Source: Sweltsa coloradensis (taxonomy: Eukaryota; Arthropoda; Insecta; Plecoptera; Chloroperlidae). From it: DNA of 64,000 nt. The translations under genes were made by a program, and so were the position numbers. Numbering within the stretch: the first letter of the stretch is position 1; each line of letters opens with the position of its first letter. Below, in pieces: positions 1 to 10,712 of the stretch. The stretch covers positions 310,001-374,000 of the forward strand of contig JAMZAV010000312.1 of NCBI GenBank assembly GCA_024449915.1. Direction: 5' to 3'. Under the pieces are notes generated by a model, which was not told the origin of the DNA, made no database searches, and saw only the letters and a list, made by a program, of their open reading frames with translations.

Positions 1-326
1 ATTGGTAACCAGCATATTTTGACCGAACTATTTGCCCATATTACAAAACGAAATATAGAGGATTTACAGAAAAGTCTGTTGAGTACGTCAATAATGGCCA
101 TTTTTTTTTTATCAAAATCCTTCAAGATCACGGGGCATAAAGATCGTATCCATGTTATTTCTTATGGGAGATTTTTGCCGATGGGACCTAGCTCGAAAAA
201 TACCAAGTTTTCCAAATAAACTCGGGTCATGGTGGACACAATATTTTTTCTCTTAATTTCTAAATTCAGAACTAGTTAGCCTGAATGAAATATGTTTTGA
301 GTTTAGCGGGTGAATACCCCTTTAAC
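1..326 (+). mobile_element. MITE family M1, copy 1 (cut by window edge)
   Basis: Matches 17613-18640 (same strand) and 40746-41847 (opposite strand). Shared blocks include the stretch around 'cacggggcataaagatcg' and 'gggagatttttgccgatggg'. The right end carries 'gggtgaatacccctttaa', the complement of the 'ttaaaggggtattcaccc' end of copy 3. The right end abuts a SINE body at 'aactgaggaaacctcgg', so this copy may have inserted into that SINE. Confidence 0.65.
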
Positions 327-432
327 AACTGAGGAAACCTCGGTAAAACATTCAGTCAGGATTGCCGGTCTCAACGGAATTTGAAACCGGAACCTCCCGC
401 ATCAGAGTTGCTCGAGCCAACACTGTCGGTCA
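326..432 (-). mobile_element. tRNA-derived SINE (family S1), partial
   Basis: On the minus strand this reads a tRNA-like head ('gttggctcgagc', then a B-box-like 'ggtttcaaattccg') followed by the body 'gaccggcaatcctgactga'. The same unit is at 7565-8005, 10078-10320, 14505-14817, 21478-21600 and 58360-58445. Confidence 0.6.
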
Positions 433-1713
433 TAGTTGTCACCATTAATTAATTAAGTTGATCTATAGCACCTGCTCTAATCCATTTCATTCGGCAGTGT
501 TGACAACCTGACATCGGTTTGAGTATAGCTAGTTTTATTTTCGTAAATAAATATTCCATCACTAGACTTGTCGTCCGATGTAGGGACATGGATGTGCCGC
601 AGAAAGAAGTATCATTGATACACCCAAACATAATTAACAATACAAAATATTATAACCAATTCCTATACATTACTATTCACGCAGGTATAGGTCTACGTAA
701 TACAATACATATTGATAGAGTAACACATTATAATTGCATTAACAAATAATAACAAATACAAAACACATTATATGACTTGCGAAATATGAATTACAAATTA
801 ACAAAACCAAGTGGAGAATTAAAGAATTCACTAACAATGTTTTGACTAATGATTTGGAATGTTACATTCTAGGGGGAAATTGTTGTAGGCTATAGTATAA
901 TGCTTTTTTTTTCAACGAAGTCAAAAGACTAATCCAGAGTAGGTCTATACATAATATGGCATACAATGAAAAATCTAACAATGAAAATAAATCCTCACTT
1001 TATGCTTTCACAGACCCGCAAAATCTATAATTTATAAAATAAGAATAAAGATAATACACAATTTAACAATTTCTCTAAAAATTAAAAATAATAACAACAG
1101 TAAGTAGTATTAGCATATTGCTAATGAAAGTGGCGGAAAATGAAAACCAATGAAAACTAGTGTGAAAACAAGAATTTTAACTATGAAATGATTATCAAGG
1201 AATGGTTATCATCATCATCATCAGTATGTTGTAGGATTGTACGTAGTGTGTGTAGTAAGTATAACTTGGAGCAGAGCGTCTAAAGGTAGCTACACTACAA
1301 CCATTGAGTATAGCACTCAATGCTACAACACTATAACTTCCTCGATGGGTTGGCCAGGGTTCGAACCGTTAGCGCATGTATGTGGTATGAAAAGTAAATT
1401 ATACTCTAAAATAAATCACACGAATTAATTAGTACTTACCTTCCACATACAATGATATCGCCCCAAGGTTGGGTTGGGACATCGAGCTTTGTGAAAGGCA
1501 TGAGGATATCCATAATTAATTATAACTCTTCAAGGCTTCGCCGTTATCATTCACGCACATATTGTTATCTTGGTAAAATCGAATTTCTAAACCGACCCCG
1601 CTTAAATAATATGTATGTATAATGAACCATACAAACAGATTCAAACTCTCTATAGCATACTGCTGTGAGCATTATTGTGTAAAAGTAAATAAATAATAAA
1701 TAAATAAATTGTA
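433..1713. other. AT-rich non-coding stretch
   Basis: No ORF with coding character is visible. There is a tRNA-like B-box fragment at about 1350-1372 and a short (AAAT)n run at about 1689-1708 that leads into the next SINE-like element. Confidence 0.5.
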
Positions 1714-1935
1714 TTTAGAGTCTACCCACTCAGTTATATAACTGATTTTCAGTGGGGGACAGTAAATCAAAGCGACTAAGCCTACCCTGTAGGCCCCGAC
1801 GCAATCGACGAGTGAGCGATAACCAACCAAAGATCAATACTTTTAAAAAGAAATATAGCAATCAGTGGTATGGACAGTGCGAACACCCGCGGATCAACGC
1901 CATAATCAACAAGGCCGATTCAGAACCACTCTGAA
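1714..1935 (+). repeat. Dispersed element S2, copy 1
   Basis: Preceded by (AAAT)n and beginning 'gtatttagagtctaccc'. The same sequence follows an (AAAT)n run at 40026-40280 and 42018-42190, and a related end occurs inverted at 10430-10712. It looks like a SINE or LINE 3' end with an AAAT tail. Short ORFs inside it are shared by the copies only because the element is repeated. Confidence 0.65.
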
Positions 1936-2419
1936 TTTATTATGTGCTTCGTTGCCAGGACGGCTCCAAAGTCACCGTTTACAAACTCTTAAGACACGAA
2001 CTGATGGACTTAAGTCCAAATCAGAAGTTAAAAATCTTCTGACTTTGGCGGGAATTGAACCCTGGACCTTCAGCATTGGAAGCAGATACGCTAACAACAA
2101 GACCAACGAATTAATTTTTTTATTATTTTTTTTTTACATTTTTTTATATTTCTTTATAGTGCGTATTTGTAAAATTAAACTCAAATTGTTTCAAGTAGAG
2201 TTAAAGTATATTTAATCTCACCGCCTACTTCTAAAATGCATTTCTATATTTTTGACTGATACTGCACTTTGCTGAAAATAATAATAAACTTTCATTTGTT
2301 GTTAGTTTTTGTCTTTGACATTGCATCACAGTCCACAACATGTCGGTTATACTTTGAACCAAATCGTAAACAACTTCCTTAAAAATTATAAGTAAATAAT
2401 CCACCTATTGGACTTCAAA

Positions 2420-2632
2420 ATGAGCAAAAATGGCTCCCAAAGATCTCAAAACAACAGCTCAAACCAACCAAACCAATCAAACCAATCGAACAAACCAGGT
2501 CACAAATTGGCGGAAGCAAAGTCTTCTATGTTTAACCTGCCGAATAACCCACGGCGGCCCAATGTGTTTACCGCAGAACCAAGGCCTGGCGGGTTCTTGG
2601 TTGTCCAGATGGTGGAGAAGCAAGCAGAGCAG
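2420..2632 (+). CDS. Possible upstream exon of gene A
   Basis: An ATG at 2420 (context CAAAATGA) opens a frame reading an Asn/Gln/Ser-rich start and then a more globular-looking stretch (residues about 35-71, containing NLPNNPRRPNVF and FLVVQMVEKQAEQ). A second ATG at 2430 (AAAATGG, the better initiation context) opens an overlapping frame. A weak donor (CAG|GTTCTA) at 2633 would end the exon in phase 0 for the first frame and phase 2 for the second; only phase 2 fits the acceptor at 5370. Sequence after 2650 is repeat. I cannot decide the frame, or whether this joins gene A directly. No family recognised. Confidence 0.3.
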
Positions 2633-2859
2633 GTTCTAATTAACACCACCCTAGGGATAGACTACGTGCGTCCACCCCCTTCGGCGCGAGCCAGGCTGAT
2701 ACAGTACGTACCAACACACACACACTATTTGGTTAGGGTACCTATGTTAGAGACGGCCAGACGAATTTGGCTCTGATGATCGTAGACTAAAGGGTGAGAA
2801 AAGAGATAAAGTCCATCTCGCAAACATGGGGACTCCCTGCAACTGAAAGCAAGTTCTGG

Positions 2860-3066
2860 CGTTCGCCGTCGGGGACCTCAACCAGTTCCCTTGACGACCT
2901 TCACGACGACGACGACCATGACGACACGAACGATGATGACCACGACGTGAGAACCCCAACATCTTCCCTCCCTCTGCCCTTAGCTGGTTCTGTCTACCAT
3001 GCGATTTACAGCTCCCCATATCCCCTAGGCCAGGGTCGTGTATTATGACGTAACGGTTGACGCGTC
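2860..3066 (-). repeat. (GTC)n-core dispersed repeat, inverted copy
   Basis: Minus strand reads the family's 'cgcgtcaaccgtta' start, the 'ggttctcacgtc' block, an interrupted GTC/GTT tract and the 'gaactt' tail region. Asp-rich and Arg-rich ORFs across it come from the triplet tract and are not genes. Confidence 0.65.
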
Positions 3067-3317
3067 CTTATCCCAATAAACTCAAAAAGAGATAGGGCTT
3101 AAGGTAGCTAGGCAGGAGCTATCATTACAATAGGCTGGGGATAGATAAGACTACATGCTTCAACCCCTCGCGCATATAGCCTAGCCTAGCTGGTATAGTA
3201 GGTACCAAGACAAACATACACACACTACTTGGCTACCTAGATGACTGGCCGCCATTTAGGCCTATCATTGTAGGTCCATGGGTATAGTGTAGATAAGGTA
3301 GTCCAGCAGGGTTGTAA

Positions 3318-4090
3318 TTGGATGAGCGTACCGAGCGAAGCGAAGATTCCATTTCACTACACTGGAGAAAAAAATCCGGAATGTTTTTTTTTCTTTTTTT
3401 TTGTATTTTTGTATGTTTGTTAGCACGATTCCGGCTAAACCGATAGGCCTACTCCGATTGCGATGAAATTTTATGGAGGCCTTCGAAATCTCTGAACTTA
3501 GAACTGCCACGTTTTTGAGTCACGATCGGAAAATTATTTCTCATGAAAATCGCAATTTTACGATTTTTTTCGATTTTTTAAAAATTTATTCGACATATTA
3601 CACCTACATGCTTTGTCCGATTGTAATGATTTTTTCACAGAACCTTAATTTTATAAATTTATTATATTCATGTGAAATTTGAGATTACAAAAAACTTTTT
3701 TTTACGAAAATCGCAATTTTACGACTTTTTTTCGATTTTTAAAATTTCTTCGGCTTATAACACCTACATGCTTTATTCGATTGTAATGATATTTTCACAG
3801 AACCTTTAATTTTATAAATTAATATATTCGTGTAAAATTTGTGCGCAATCGAATAATTATTTTTTATGAAAATTTCAATATTACGATTTTTTCCTTTTTA
3901 AAATTGCGATTAATTAAAAAAATTTAAAATTTAGTTAATTTTTTTTTAAATTTCATTTAATTTTTTAAAAAAACTTCAATTTAATAATAATTTTTTCACA
4001 GAACAACAGAAAATCCGCATAGCACATAGCAGCTCAATGCACCAATTACGCTCATCCAACAACGCGGCGGGACTTAAGCGTTTTCCTAGT
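3318..4090 (+). mobile_element. MITE-like element F1, copy 1
   Basis: Inner terminal inverted repeats are 'ttggatgagcgta' at 3318 and its complement ending near 4060. The same element lies in opposite orientation at 35440-36218, sharing also the flank 'cgcggcgggacttaagcg'. Internally about three imperfect units of roughly 170 bp repeat the block with 'ttttcacagaacc' and 'acctacatgctttgtccg'. Non-coding. Confidence 0.65.
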
Positions 4091-4945
4091 TATATGACAA
4101 TGCAGTGGGGATAGACTACGTGTTTCTGTCCCCTTGTCGTTTACAGACAACGTGATACAGTAGTGAGGCCTTCTATAAATCACTTTTCTGAAATCAAGTA
4201 TTGTAACCTCAAGTAGAAAGATCGTGGTTTTCACACTCATTGCTCATACACTCAAACAAATTAAACATCGCTATAATGTACAACAAAATACAATGGGATG
4301 GGTTCCTGATTTGCTTAAACGTTCATCTTCTTCAAACCATTGGTAAACAACAATGTATGTAGGCCTATACGACGGCGTGTAGTGTTTTAATATTTGATGT
4401 TTTTATTATCTTGGCCTTCAAAAGTTTTTTTTTTTTTTTACGAAAGCAAAGAATTAGCCTTCACTAAAGTAATGAGAAATATTCCCGTGGTTTGGCCTGT
4501 GAGTAGGGGAGTAGTGTATTCCCCAAAACTAAGGGCGAGCTCTGGCCGGTTGGGGTGCATGTTGCAGAGAGAGCTCTTGCGCAACTTTTTATCACACCTT
4601 TCTTCATTCACACAGCCTTAGTCATATTTATTTTCTTCTTTCACTTTTTTCTTCCCCAATACTTGCCGGCCCTCTCTGCAACGAGCACTCCTCCGTTCCC
4701 ACCCAGTTTAACCTACCCTATCCAACATCCTCACTCCTTCCCATTAACCCCCCGCGTCTTCCCTTACGTTCCTCCCTTTGGAAAGAAGAAAACATGGTGG
4801 TAATCCACAATTATGGAAAAAGAAAATTTGGAAGATTCCAATACACTTGACATGGGCACTGATAACTCTACTGTTGAGTGCCCTAAAACAACATTAACTA
4901 ACTAACTTATGAGAAATACATTAGTAAGTAGGTAACTAGGTAACT
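4091..4945. other. Non-coding stretch, gene A intron or upstream region
   Basis: Includes a pyrimidine-rich zone around 4600-4790. ORFs here have no coding character. I see no exon I can support. Confidence 0.4.
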
Positions 4946-5062
4946 AGATCGGAGAAGGGTTGACAGGTTGGGAAAGCAAAGAGAACATAAATCCCAGCCT
5001 GAAGGGCTGGGGACGACAAAACTTTTCACCTGCTGATGACAACTGCAGCTAATTTAAAGTTG
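4946..5062 (+). mobile_element. Single arm of the palindromic MITE found at 13690-13985
   Basis: Shares 'ggagaagggttgacaggttg', 'cccagcctgaagggctgggg' and 'cacctgctgatgacaactgc' with each arm of the palindrome at 13690-13985. Only one arm is present here. Confidence 0.6.
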
Positions 5063-5128
5063 TTACCTAAATCCTAACTAAACTAAACTAAACGTAACCT
5101 AGGTAACTAGGTTAAGTAAGTAAGTAGG

Positions 5129-5336
5129 TATGTAAGTGTGGCTCAGGGGTCATGGATGTGCCCTGGTGGTGTAGGCCTAGTATGTAAGTGTGGCTCAGGG
5201 GTCATGGATGTGCCCTGGTGGTGTAGGCCTAGTATGTAAGTGTGGCTCAGGGGTCATGGATGTGCCCTGGTGGTGTAGGCCTAGTATGTAAGTGTGGCTC
5301 AGGGGTCATGGATGTGCCCTGGTGGTGTAGGCCTAA
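5129..5336 (+). repeat. Four tandem 52-bp repeats next to a splice acceptor
   Basis: Units start at 5129, 5181, 5233 and 5285 and are almost identical. Each contains 'tatgtaagtgtggctcagg', so each carries a GTAAGT donor-like hexamer. The array ends about 33 bp before the acceptor of the exon at 5370. Confidence 0.9.
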
Positions 5337-5369
5337 TTCAAAATGTTCCCTCCCTCTCTTTCCCTACAG

Positions 5370-5493
5370 GGGATTCCACAACCTGGATGACTGGGTGACG
5401 TCCACGGATGGCTCGTGCGATCCTGACTCAAAGGACGATAATCTTAATACTCCCACTTTCCTCACCTTGGATGACACCGCGGGAGCGTTCTTG
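5370..5493 (+). CDS. Gene A, penultimate exon (unrecognised protein)
   Basis: A pyrimidine-rich acceptor (ctttccctacag) precedes the exon and a strong donor (TTG|GTAAGA) follows it. The frame enters in phase 2 and leaves in phase 0, encoding about 41 residues that include FHNLDDWV and FLTLDDTAGAFL. Codon use is GC-richer than the flanks. It splices in frame to 6921. The peptide is acidic and looks like part of a folded domain, but I do not recognise the family, and the upstream exons are not securely placed. Confidence 0.7.
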
Positions 5494-5629
5494 GTAAGAT
5501 TTAAAATTAGATTTATTAATGGTCCGGTAACATGGGAAGAATGAACAATAAAACATAGGGTAGCCTATAGGCCCTATTATATATTTTTATTTGTTACATT
5601 TATTTTTATTTTTTAATGATTTTTATTCT

Positions 5630-5693
<64 letters not shown>

Positions 5694-6920
5694 ACTTTTC
5701 TTTTCTTTTCTTTCTTTTTCTTTTCATTCCCCACCCTTTTTTTATATTTGATTCATTCATTAAATGCATTTAATATCATTTTTATTTGTTACCAAAATTG
5801 TTGTATTTTATGCATTGTTGTTGTAATGCTACTATTTCAAATATTTACTTAAATGAAGTTTATTGTTGTTTCTGCATCTATGTAATTAGATTTATTTAGT
5901 TGTCCTCCTTTGTAAATCAGTTTTTATAACTGAATAGGATAGACGTTAAAAGAAAAAAAATCATGACGGAATTTATTGATTTTATAAGTAGAGGCACGTA
6001 ATAATAATCTTATTCATGTTGAGAATAATTAGGCCCATCATTTATATTTTTATTCTGGCAAATTTTGCATTTTTTAGGATCCTTTTTTTCATCATCAAAA
6101 CCCTAAATACAAAAAATTAAAAATAGTTACTTAATTGCTAATTACACATGAAATAGGTTTTTATTAATACTTTATTTCTAAAAATCACGAAAATATTGCA
6201 TTAAAAATCGGGAAAATTGTAAAAGCACGATTTCAAATATTTCTTCGATTGTCCCCAAAATCATAAAACATCTAAATCCAGTGATTTCAAACGTATCCAT
6301 GAAGTTTCATCAAGATCGCAGTAGCTGTTTGACCGGTCGCGAGCTAAATATAACGAAAATATTGCATTAAAAATCGAGAAAAAAATTGTTAAAAGTACAA
6401 TATTCATGAGAAATATTTCTTCGATTGTACCAAAAAACTCGGCTGATTTAAGTTCAGAGAGTATGAAGATCCCCTCTAATTTTCATTAAGATCGCTTGCT
6501 GTTTGCCTAGTAGAGAGCGAAAAGACAAAAAAAAACACTAGCTAATTTTTTGGGGAGTCAGTGAAATTGAAGTCTTCGCTCATTCATCCAGTGACCTTAC
6601 GGTTGACGCGCCCTCAAACTTAATGTATCAAAATCTAATCAAGGATACGAATACGAACGAACAAAAACTCGACAAGGCATAGGAAACCCACCCTTCTCTA
6701 CCCTTGCTGGATCTTGATGGATCAACCCAGAAAGAGGATATCCTCTCCACACCCCTAGGCTAGAGTAGCGCATTATGTCCGAATAGTTGACGCGATAAAA
6801 ATGTATAGCCTACTCATTCATTTATCTATAGGCCTAACACTTAGAAGAAAAGAAAAAGAAGATTGAAAAAAAAAATCAATGTGGTTGTATGACAATAATT
6901 ATGATGGTTACTTGTTTCAG
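5494..6920 (+). other. Gene A last intron, with repeats
   Basis: Holds a (TTTC)n-containing element (5616-5955), two imperfect units of about 170 bp repeating 'aaaatattgcattaaaaatcg'-like sequence at about 6185 and 6355 (resembling the internal units of element F1), and an inverted fragment of the (GTC)n family at about 6716-6795. No exon seen. Confidence 0.5.
5616..5955 (+). repeat. Dispersed element with internal (TTTC)n microsatellite
   Basis: After the TTTC tract comes a block ending 'aactgaataggatagacgtt'. The same block follows a TTTTC tract at 15470-15795, and its last part recurs at 33775-33835 followed by (AAAT)n. It resembles a retroelement 3' end. Confidence 0.65.
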
Positions 6921-7454
6921 ACTTCGCCTGTAGACTTGAACTACGTGATGGCCATAGCTATCAGCACGATGATGTCACTGGCGGCAAACCCCTCGGTTAC
7001 GCCGCCGACCCACCACCTCATGTGGACAATAAACTTCCTGAACAGCATAAAAGACGACAACAACAAGACACCGATGAACTGTGTTGGCATGAAGAAACTG
7101 TTACAGCCTTACCTAGAGCAATTACCGGATAAAGGTCAGATGCAGATGGGTATTCCGGATATATTCAATGAAAATTATGAACCTCCAACTCCGCCGCCGA
7201 AGACGAAGACGAAGACAAAGCCGAAGGATGTAGAGAGGACTACATCGGACACGAAACCGTCCTCCTTGAAGCTCTCGCCGTCCCCCGCCAAAGGGAAGAA
7301 GCCCAAGACGACGCCATCGCCGAAGCAGTCGCCGTCGCCGTCTCCAAACCCATCGCCGTCGCCGTCGACGCAGAGCACCCAAAAAAGCAAGGGAGCTGTG
7401 CCCAAGAAGGACTCTAACCGCGAGAACGGGCAACGTCGAGCCAACTGGAAGTAA
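6921..7454 (+). CDS. Gene A, terminal exon (unrecognised protein)
   Basis: The acceptor (cttgtttcag) is followed by 177 codons and a TAA at 7452-7454. The first part reads as a folded, helix-like segment (YVMAIAISTMMSLAANPS, then TINFLNSIKDDN and a Cys near MNCVGMKKLLQPYL). From about residue 75 it becomes a low-complexity tail: PPTPPPK, alternating KTK, then SP repeats (SPSPAKGKK, SPSPNPSPSPS), strongly basic at the end. AATAAA lies 34 nt after the stop. The tail suggests a disordered, possibly phosphorylated or nucleic-acid-binding end. The family is unknown to me. Antisense Arg/Leu-rich ORFs here are shadows. Confidence 0.8.
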   Translation, partial: TSPVDLNYVMAIAISTMMSLAANPSVTPPTHHLMWTINFLNSIKDDNNKTPMNCVGMKKLLQPYLEQLPDKGQMQMGIPDIFNENYEPPTPPPKTKTKTKPKDVERTTSDTKPSSLKLSPSPAKGKKPKTTPSPKQSPSPSPNPSPSPSTQSTQKSKGAVPKKDSNRENGQRRANWK

Positions 7455-7487
7455 ATCCTCCACAAAGTGTCCACCAGATAAACCGCA

Positions 7488-7493
7488 AATAAA
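7488..7493 (+). terminator. Gene A poly(A) signal
   Basis: Canonical AATAAA 34 nt downstream of the gene A stop codon. Confidence 0.65.
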
Positions 7494-7564
7494 ACAATAT
7501 CAGTTTCAACACTTATTTAATGTGCAAGTTTTTTTATTTGTTTCTTTATTTTGTTTTTCTCGTG

Positions 7565-7761
7565 GGAAACCAGTCCAGGGTGCATGCATGCCCTCAAAGT
7601 AGGTATATTGGAGTTGGGACAATTCTAAAGACTAAGGGGATGTCCGAGGGCTGGTTATTGAGACTCAATCCCTTGCATTCTTCGACTGCGGAAAACCTGG
7701 GAAAAACACAACATATCAGGATTTATTTCTCAATTTCAGAAATTGAGAAACACTCCTAGGT

Positions 7762-7848
<87 letters not shown>

Positions 7849-8005
7849 TATTGACTATATGGAAATCTATCCCGAAAGACGAATTTTTTAATTTCTTGGT
7901 TGATTTCCATGTCATCAGGATTGCCAGTCCCGACACGAGATTTGAACCCGGGACCTTCCGAAACAAGTCTCGCGTTTATCGCTTGAGCCAACACTGTCGG
8001 TTATT
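7565..8005 (-). mobile_element. SINE S1 copy interrupted by (AAT)n
   Basis: The body part (7565-7720, with 'gggatgtccgagggctgg' and 'caatcccttgcattc') and the tRNA-like head (7918-8005, 'tttgaacccgggacctt' and 'gagccaacactgtcgg') are separated by an (AAT)n microsatellite at about 7763-7846. Poly-Asn and poly-Leu ORFs here are simple-repeat artefacts. Confidence 0.65.
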
Positions 8006-8598
8006 TATATTTCATTCCCTATGTTTGTCTGTAGTTATAATATAGACCTAGACCCCACCCTGTAGTCTAATGCTAATGTCGTTTTATTCTGATTAGCCAC
8101 TACCCTGACGAAAAACCATCGTTCGATTTCGGAACCTGTGCAGCAAATTAATTTTTGGTTTTCTATAATATATTACCTGCTCGAATCTCTTTCCTTCATT
8201 TTAAATAATTGATATTATTAGTATGTTGTCAAGCTGAGCAGGTATTTTAGAAAATCAAAGCGATATTTGGGGGATGAGTTCAAAGCGCCGCAGGAAAAGT
8301 TTTTTACTTGAAAGATTGAAAGAAGGGGTTTACCAAACTTCGTGGTTTTGACAAGTCCGATCTGCAATGTTAAAACTAAAGTACTTCACAATTGATAAAT
8401 TTTGCCTATTGAGTAACCAAATAGATTCAAGGGTGTGAGGTAATTGTTGAAGTGAGAGGGGTTGACAAATGTAAGCGGAATTGTCAATGTTTAACTCAAG
8501 TTAAGTTGCTGCAATACACAATGTTTGAATACCGCGCGCTCGCACCATCGACTAACTCCGAGAATCACACCTCATAACGAATCATCCCGAGAAGGAAT

Positions 8599-8619
8599 TG
8601 ACGTCATATCATGACGTCA
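8599..8619 (+). promoter_or_regulatory. Two CRE-type palindromes upstream of gene B
   Basis: TGACGTCA occurs at 8599-8606 and again at 8612-8619, starts 13 bp apart, about 85-105 bp before the gene B start codon. This octamer is the consensus CREB/ATF site. No TATA box is evident. Regulatory use is inferred. Confidence 0.4.
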
Positions 8620-8703
8620 CTACTCCCTTCGTCAGGCAGGTGACAAGACATCGCGCGCAGTGTGTCCAGAACTCGCCTAGAGGGAGGAACACATTTGTGC
8701 GTT

Positions 8704-8788
8704 ATGAAGAAGATCAAGCTGCTTCTTTTCGGTGCCTTTATCTCTTGGCTGCTTCTGTGCGTTCCTGGGAAACCTCTGCTGACTGATG
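8704..8788 (+). CDS. Gene B exon 1: signal peptide
   Basis: ATG at 8704 (gttATGA) starts a peptide with a basic n-region (MKKIK) and a hydrophobic core (LLLFGAFISWLLLC), then polar residues: a typical secretory signal of about 20-24 residues. The donor is GATG|GTAAGA, leaving phase 1. This fits the acceptor at 18743, whose first two bases complete a Glu codon. The signal peptide agrees with the cysteine modules that follow and predicts a secreted product. The start is chosen because it yields the signal sequence and matches the phase-1 rule seen in every other intron. Nearly 10 kb of intron follows. Confidence 0.75.
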
Positions 8789-9386
8789 GTAAGATCGGCA
8801 ACTTTTTAGAATGTATCTACATTGTGTTTCCATGAGTTTTGTACTGTAGAAATGTTGTCTAGGAACTGATTACGATGTGTTGTTCACGACGTGGCATTCT
8901 TTAGCATCAACCAACTTCTATGTTCATGGGAGTTATGACTTGCAATTCCGCAGCTCGGATTTTCTTAGATTTAATGCAACACTAAGATGTTTTAGCCAGA
9001 ACAACAATAACAAAAACATAGGAAGTGCAATAAGATGTTGATAAGATGGTCTAAATACAACAACCTACAACAGTGGCGTGCGGTGAAGGTAACGTAAAAA
9101 TCGTCGTGAATTCATGAGGTTTAGATCCACCTTTGCAGATACTGACGGAATAGATTGGAATTGGCCAACGAACTACCGGTATTTGAAGTACAGCCACACC
9201 CTCGAAGTTAGTTTGGTTGGCCAAGTTTCAACCCTGTATGACGACATCATATGAAAGTTTCTTCAGGTGTTCTTTAAGCTGTAATTTCTACCGATAATTA
9301 CATTGCTTTGAAGCGCCGTTTTTCTAAAATGTAAGTGGTCGGGCTATGGTTACCCTATATCAGTTCATGTAACCGTGCATTTAAAA

Positions 9387-9512
9387 GGGAATGTTTCGTC
9401 GCGTCGTAGGGGTGAATATTTTTTAATATTCGAAGTGACGACGCTATGTCGGGAATTAAAGAATAATAAAAATTAATCACCAATACGACGCAACGCGACG
9501 AAACATCCCGTC
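9387..9512. mobile_element. Small MITE with inverted repeats
   Basis: The left end 'gggaatgtttcgtcgcg' and the right end 'cgcgacgaaacatccc' are near-perfect inverted repeats about 125 bp apart, with AT-rich non-coding DNA between. Confidence 0.55.
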
Positions 9513-10077
9513 AATGTTATAATCTTTTTCAATTCTATCGGGTCGCGAAAATATAACTTGTGAACTAATAATAATGATGGAGTTTGGTGAAGAGGTTTCG
9601 GCGCATGAAAATCAGTTGATCATGAAAGCGTTGTTTTTCGTTCTGACGTCAGCGCACTGGCAGATTCCACCAACTGTGTCCACTAAACAAAACAATACCG
9701 ATTACCGAAGAGTTTGTCATAACCTATACAAGATAGAATGTGATTCCACAATGCGTGTCCAATGCACTCAGCTGACAAAAATGTTTCAAACGTCATTCGC
9801 CAGGGATGACTAATAACATCCTTCTCATATTGTTTGCGTTTGTTGTCATTGTAGCTCAATGATGTTCATTGGTGTCTAAACAAGTTGCAGTCATAGCATT
9901 TTAAAACAAAGACGTTTGGAAGTTTCTAGGTAAGGTTTTCGTAAACAAATTTCGAGCAAACCAATTCTGCTTATAGGAATTTGTTTAAAGTGTATGTTTC
10001 GTCTGTGGACATGACTAACGAATCAGCTGTCTAATTCAAATGATGCCCACAAAGCGAAAAAACTATATGTCGTTATA

Positions 10078-10320
10078 CTGACAGCTGATTTGGGAGATCC
10101 CGGTTTCAAATCCCCTCGAGACCGGCAATTCTGACTGAAGATTTTTTCCGAGGTTTTCCTCAGTCGTTAATGCGAATGCAAGGGATTGAGTCCTCTTGTA
10201 CAGTCCTCGGACATCCCTTCACACAATTGTCCTATACGCAACATACCTTAGACACCTGAAGAAAGGGGCATGAATTGTACCCTGGGCAGGCTTCCAACAA
10301 AAATATTATTATGTTGTTGT
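10078..10320 (+). mobile_element. SINE S1 copy, plus strand, most complete body
   Basis: Reads in order: B-box-like 'ggtttcaaatcccctcgaga', 'ccggcaattctgactgaag', 'ttttcctcagtcgttaatgc', 'ggacatcccttcacacaatt', 'acacctgaagaaaggggcat' and 'accctgggcaggcttcc'. The other S1 copies can be aligned to it. Confidence 0.65.
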
Positions 10321-10429
10321 TAAAAGCATATTAATCAATTATTTTCCAAAAGCATACAGAACTGAGTAGGACTTTCGGTTTACCCGAAATAATTTTATGT
10401 CACCCGTTCCTCAATCAAATTATTATTAT

Positions 10430-10712
10430 TTAATAAATTTTACCTGCCCATAGGGCAGGAAGGCTAATGCAGGGCACTTGTAAGCCCTCTGTAGCCTGAC
10501 ACAGTGAATTTAATTGTTGGCTTCTCTCCTACCCCAAGATCGCTATGTGAGCAACTGTCCCTTTCTCCAGTCGCTGGCGATCATGTCCCTCTCTCCACAC
10601 CACCCGCCGCTTATAATCTGCCCTGTACTCTAGAGTACTGTCCCCCACTGAAAATCAGTTACATAACTTAGTGGGCAGACTCTTAAATACAATTTGTTTA
10701 TTTATCATGCCG
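10430..10712 (-). repeat. Element S2, inverted copy with extra body
   Basis: Ends 'gtgggcagactcttaaatac' then an AT-rich tail, the complement of the S2 start. The interior differs from the 1714 and 40026 copies, suggesting a longer parent element. Confidence 0.5.

Noticed and set aside
5129..5336. Regular 52-bp repeats considered as a CRISPR-like array
   Set aside because: There are no unique spacers; units are head-to-tail, and the setting is an animal intron.
7122..7474. Antisense Arg/Leu- and Asp/Gly-rich frames opposite gene A's last exon
   Set aside because: They are shadows of the Lys/Pro/Ser-rich tail on the plus strand.
7743..7966. Poly-Asn and poly-Leu frames on both strands
   Set aside because: They are the (AAT)n microsatellite inside a SINE, with no coding context.
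9574..9813. 79-codon frame in intron 1 with several Cys
   Set aside because: It lacks splice sites in the right phase, the module spacing and coding-like base use.
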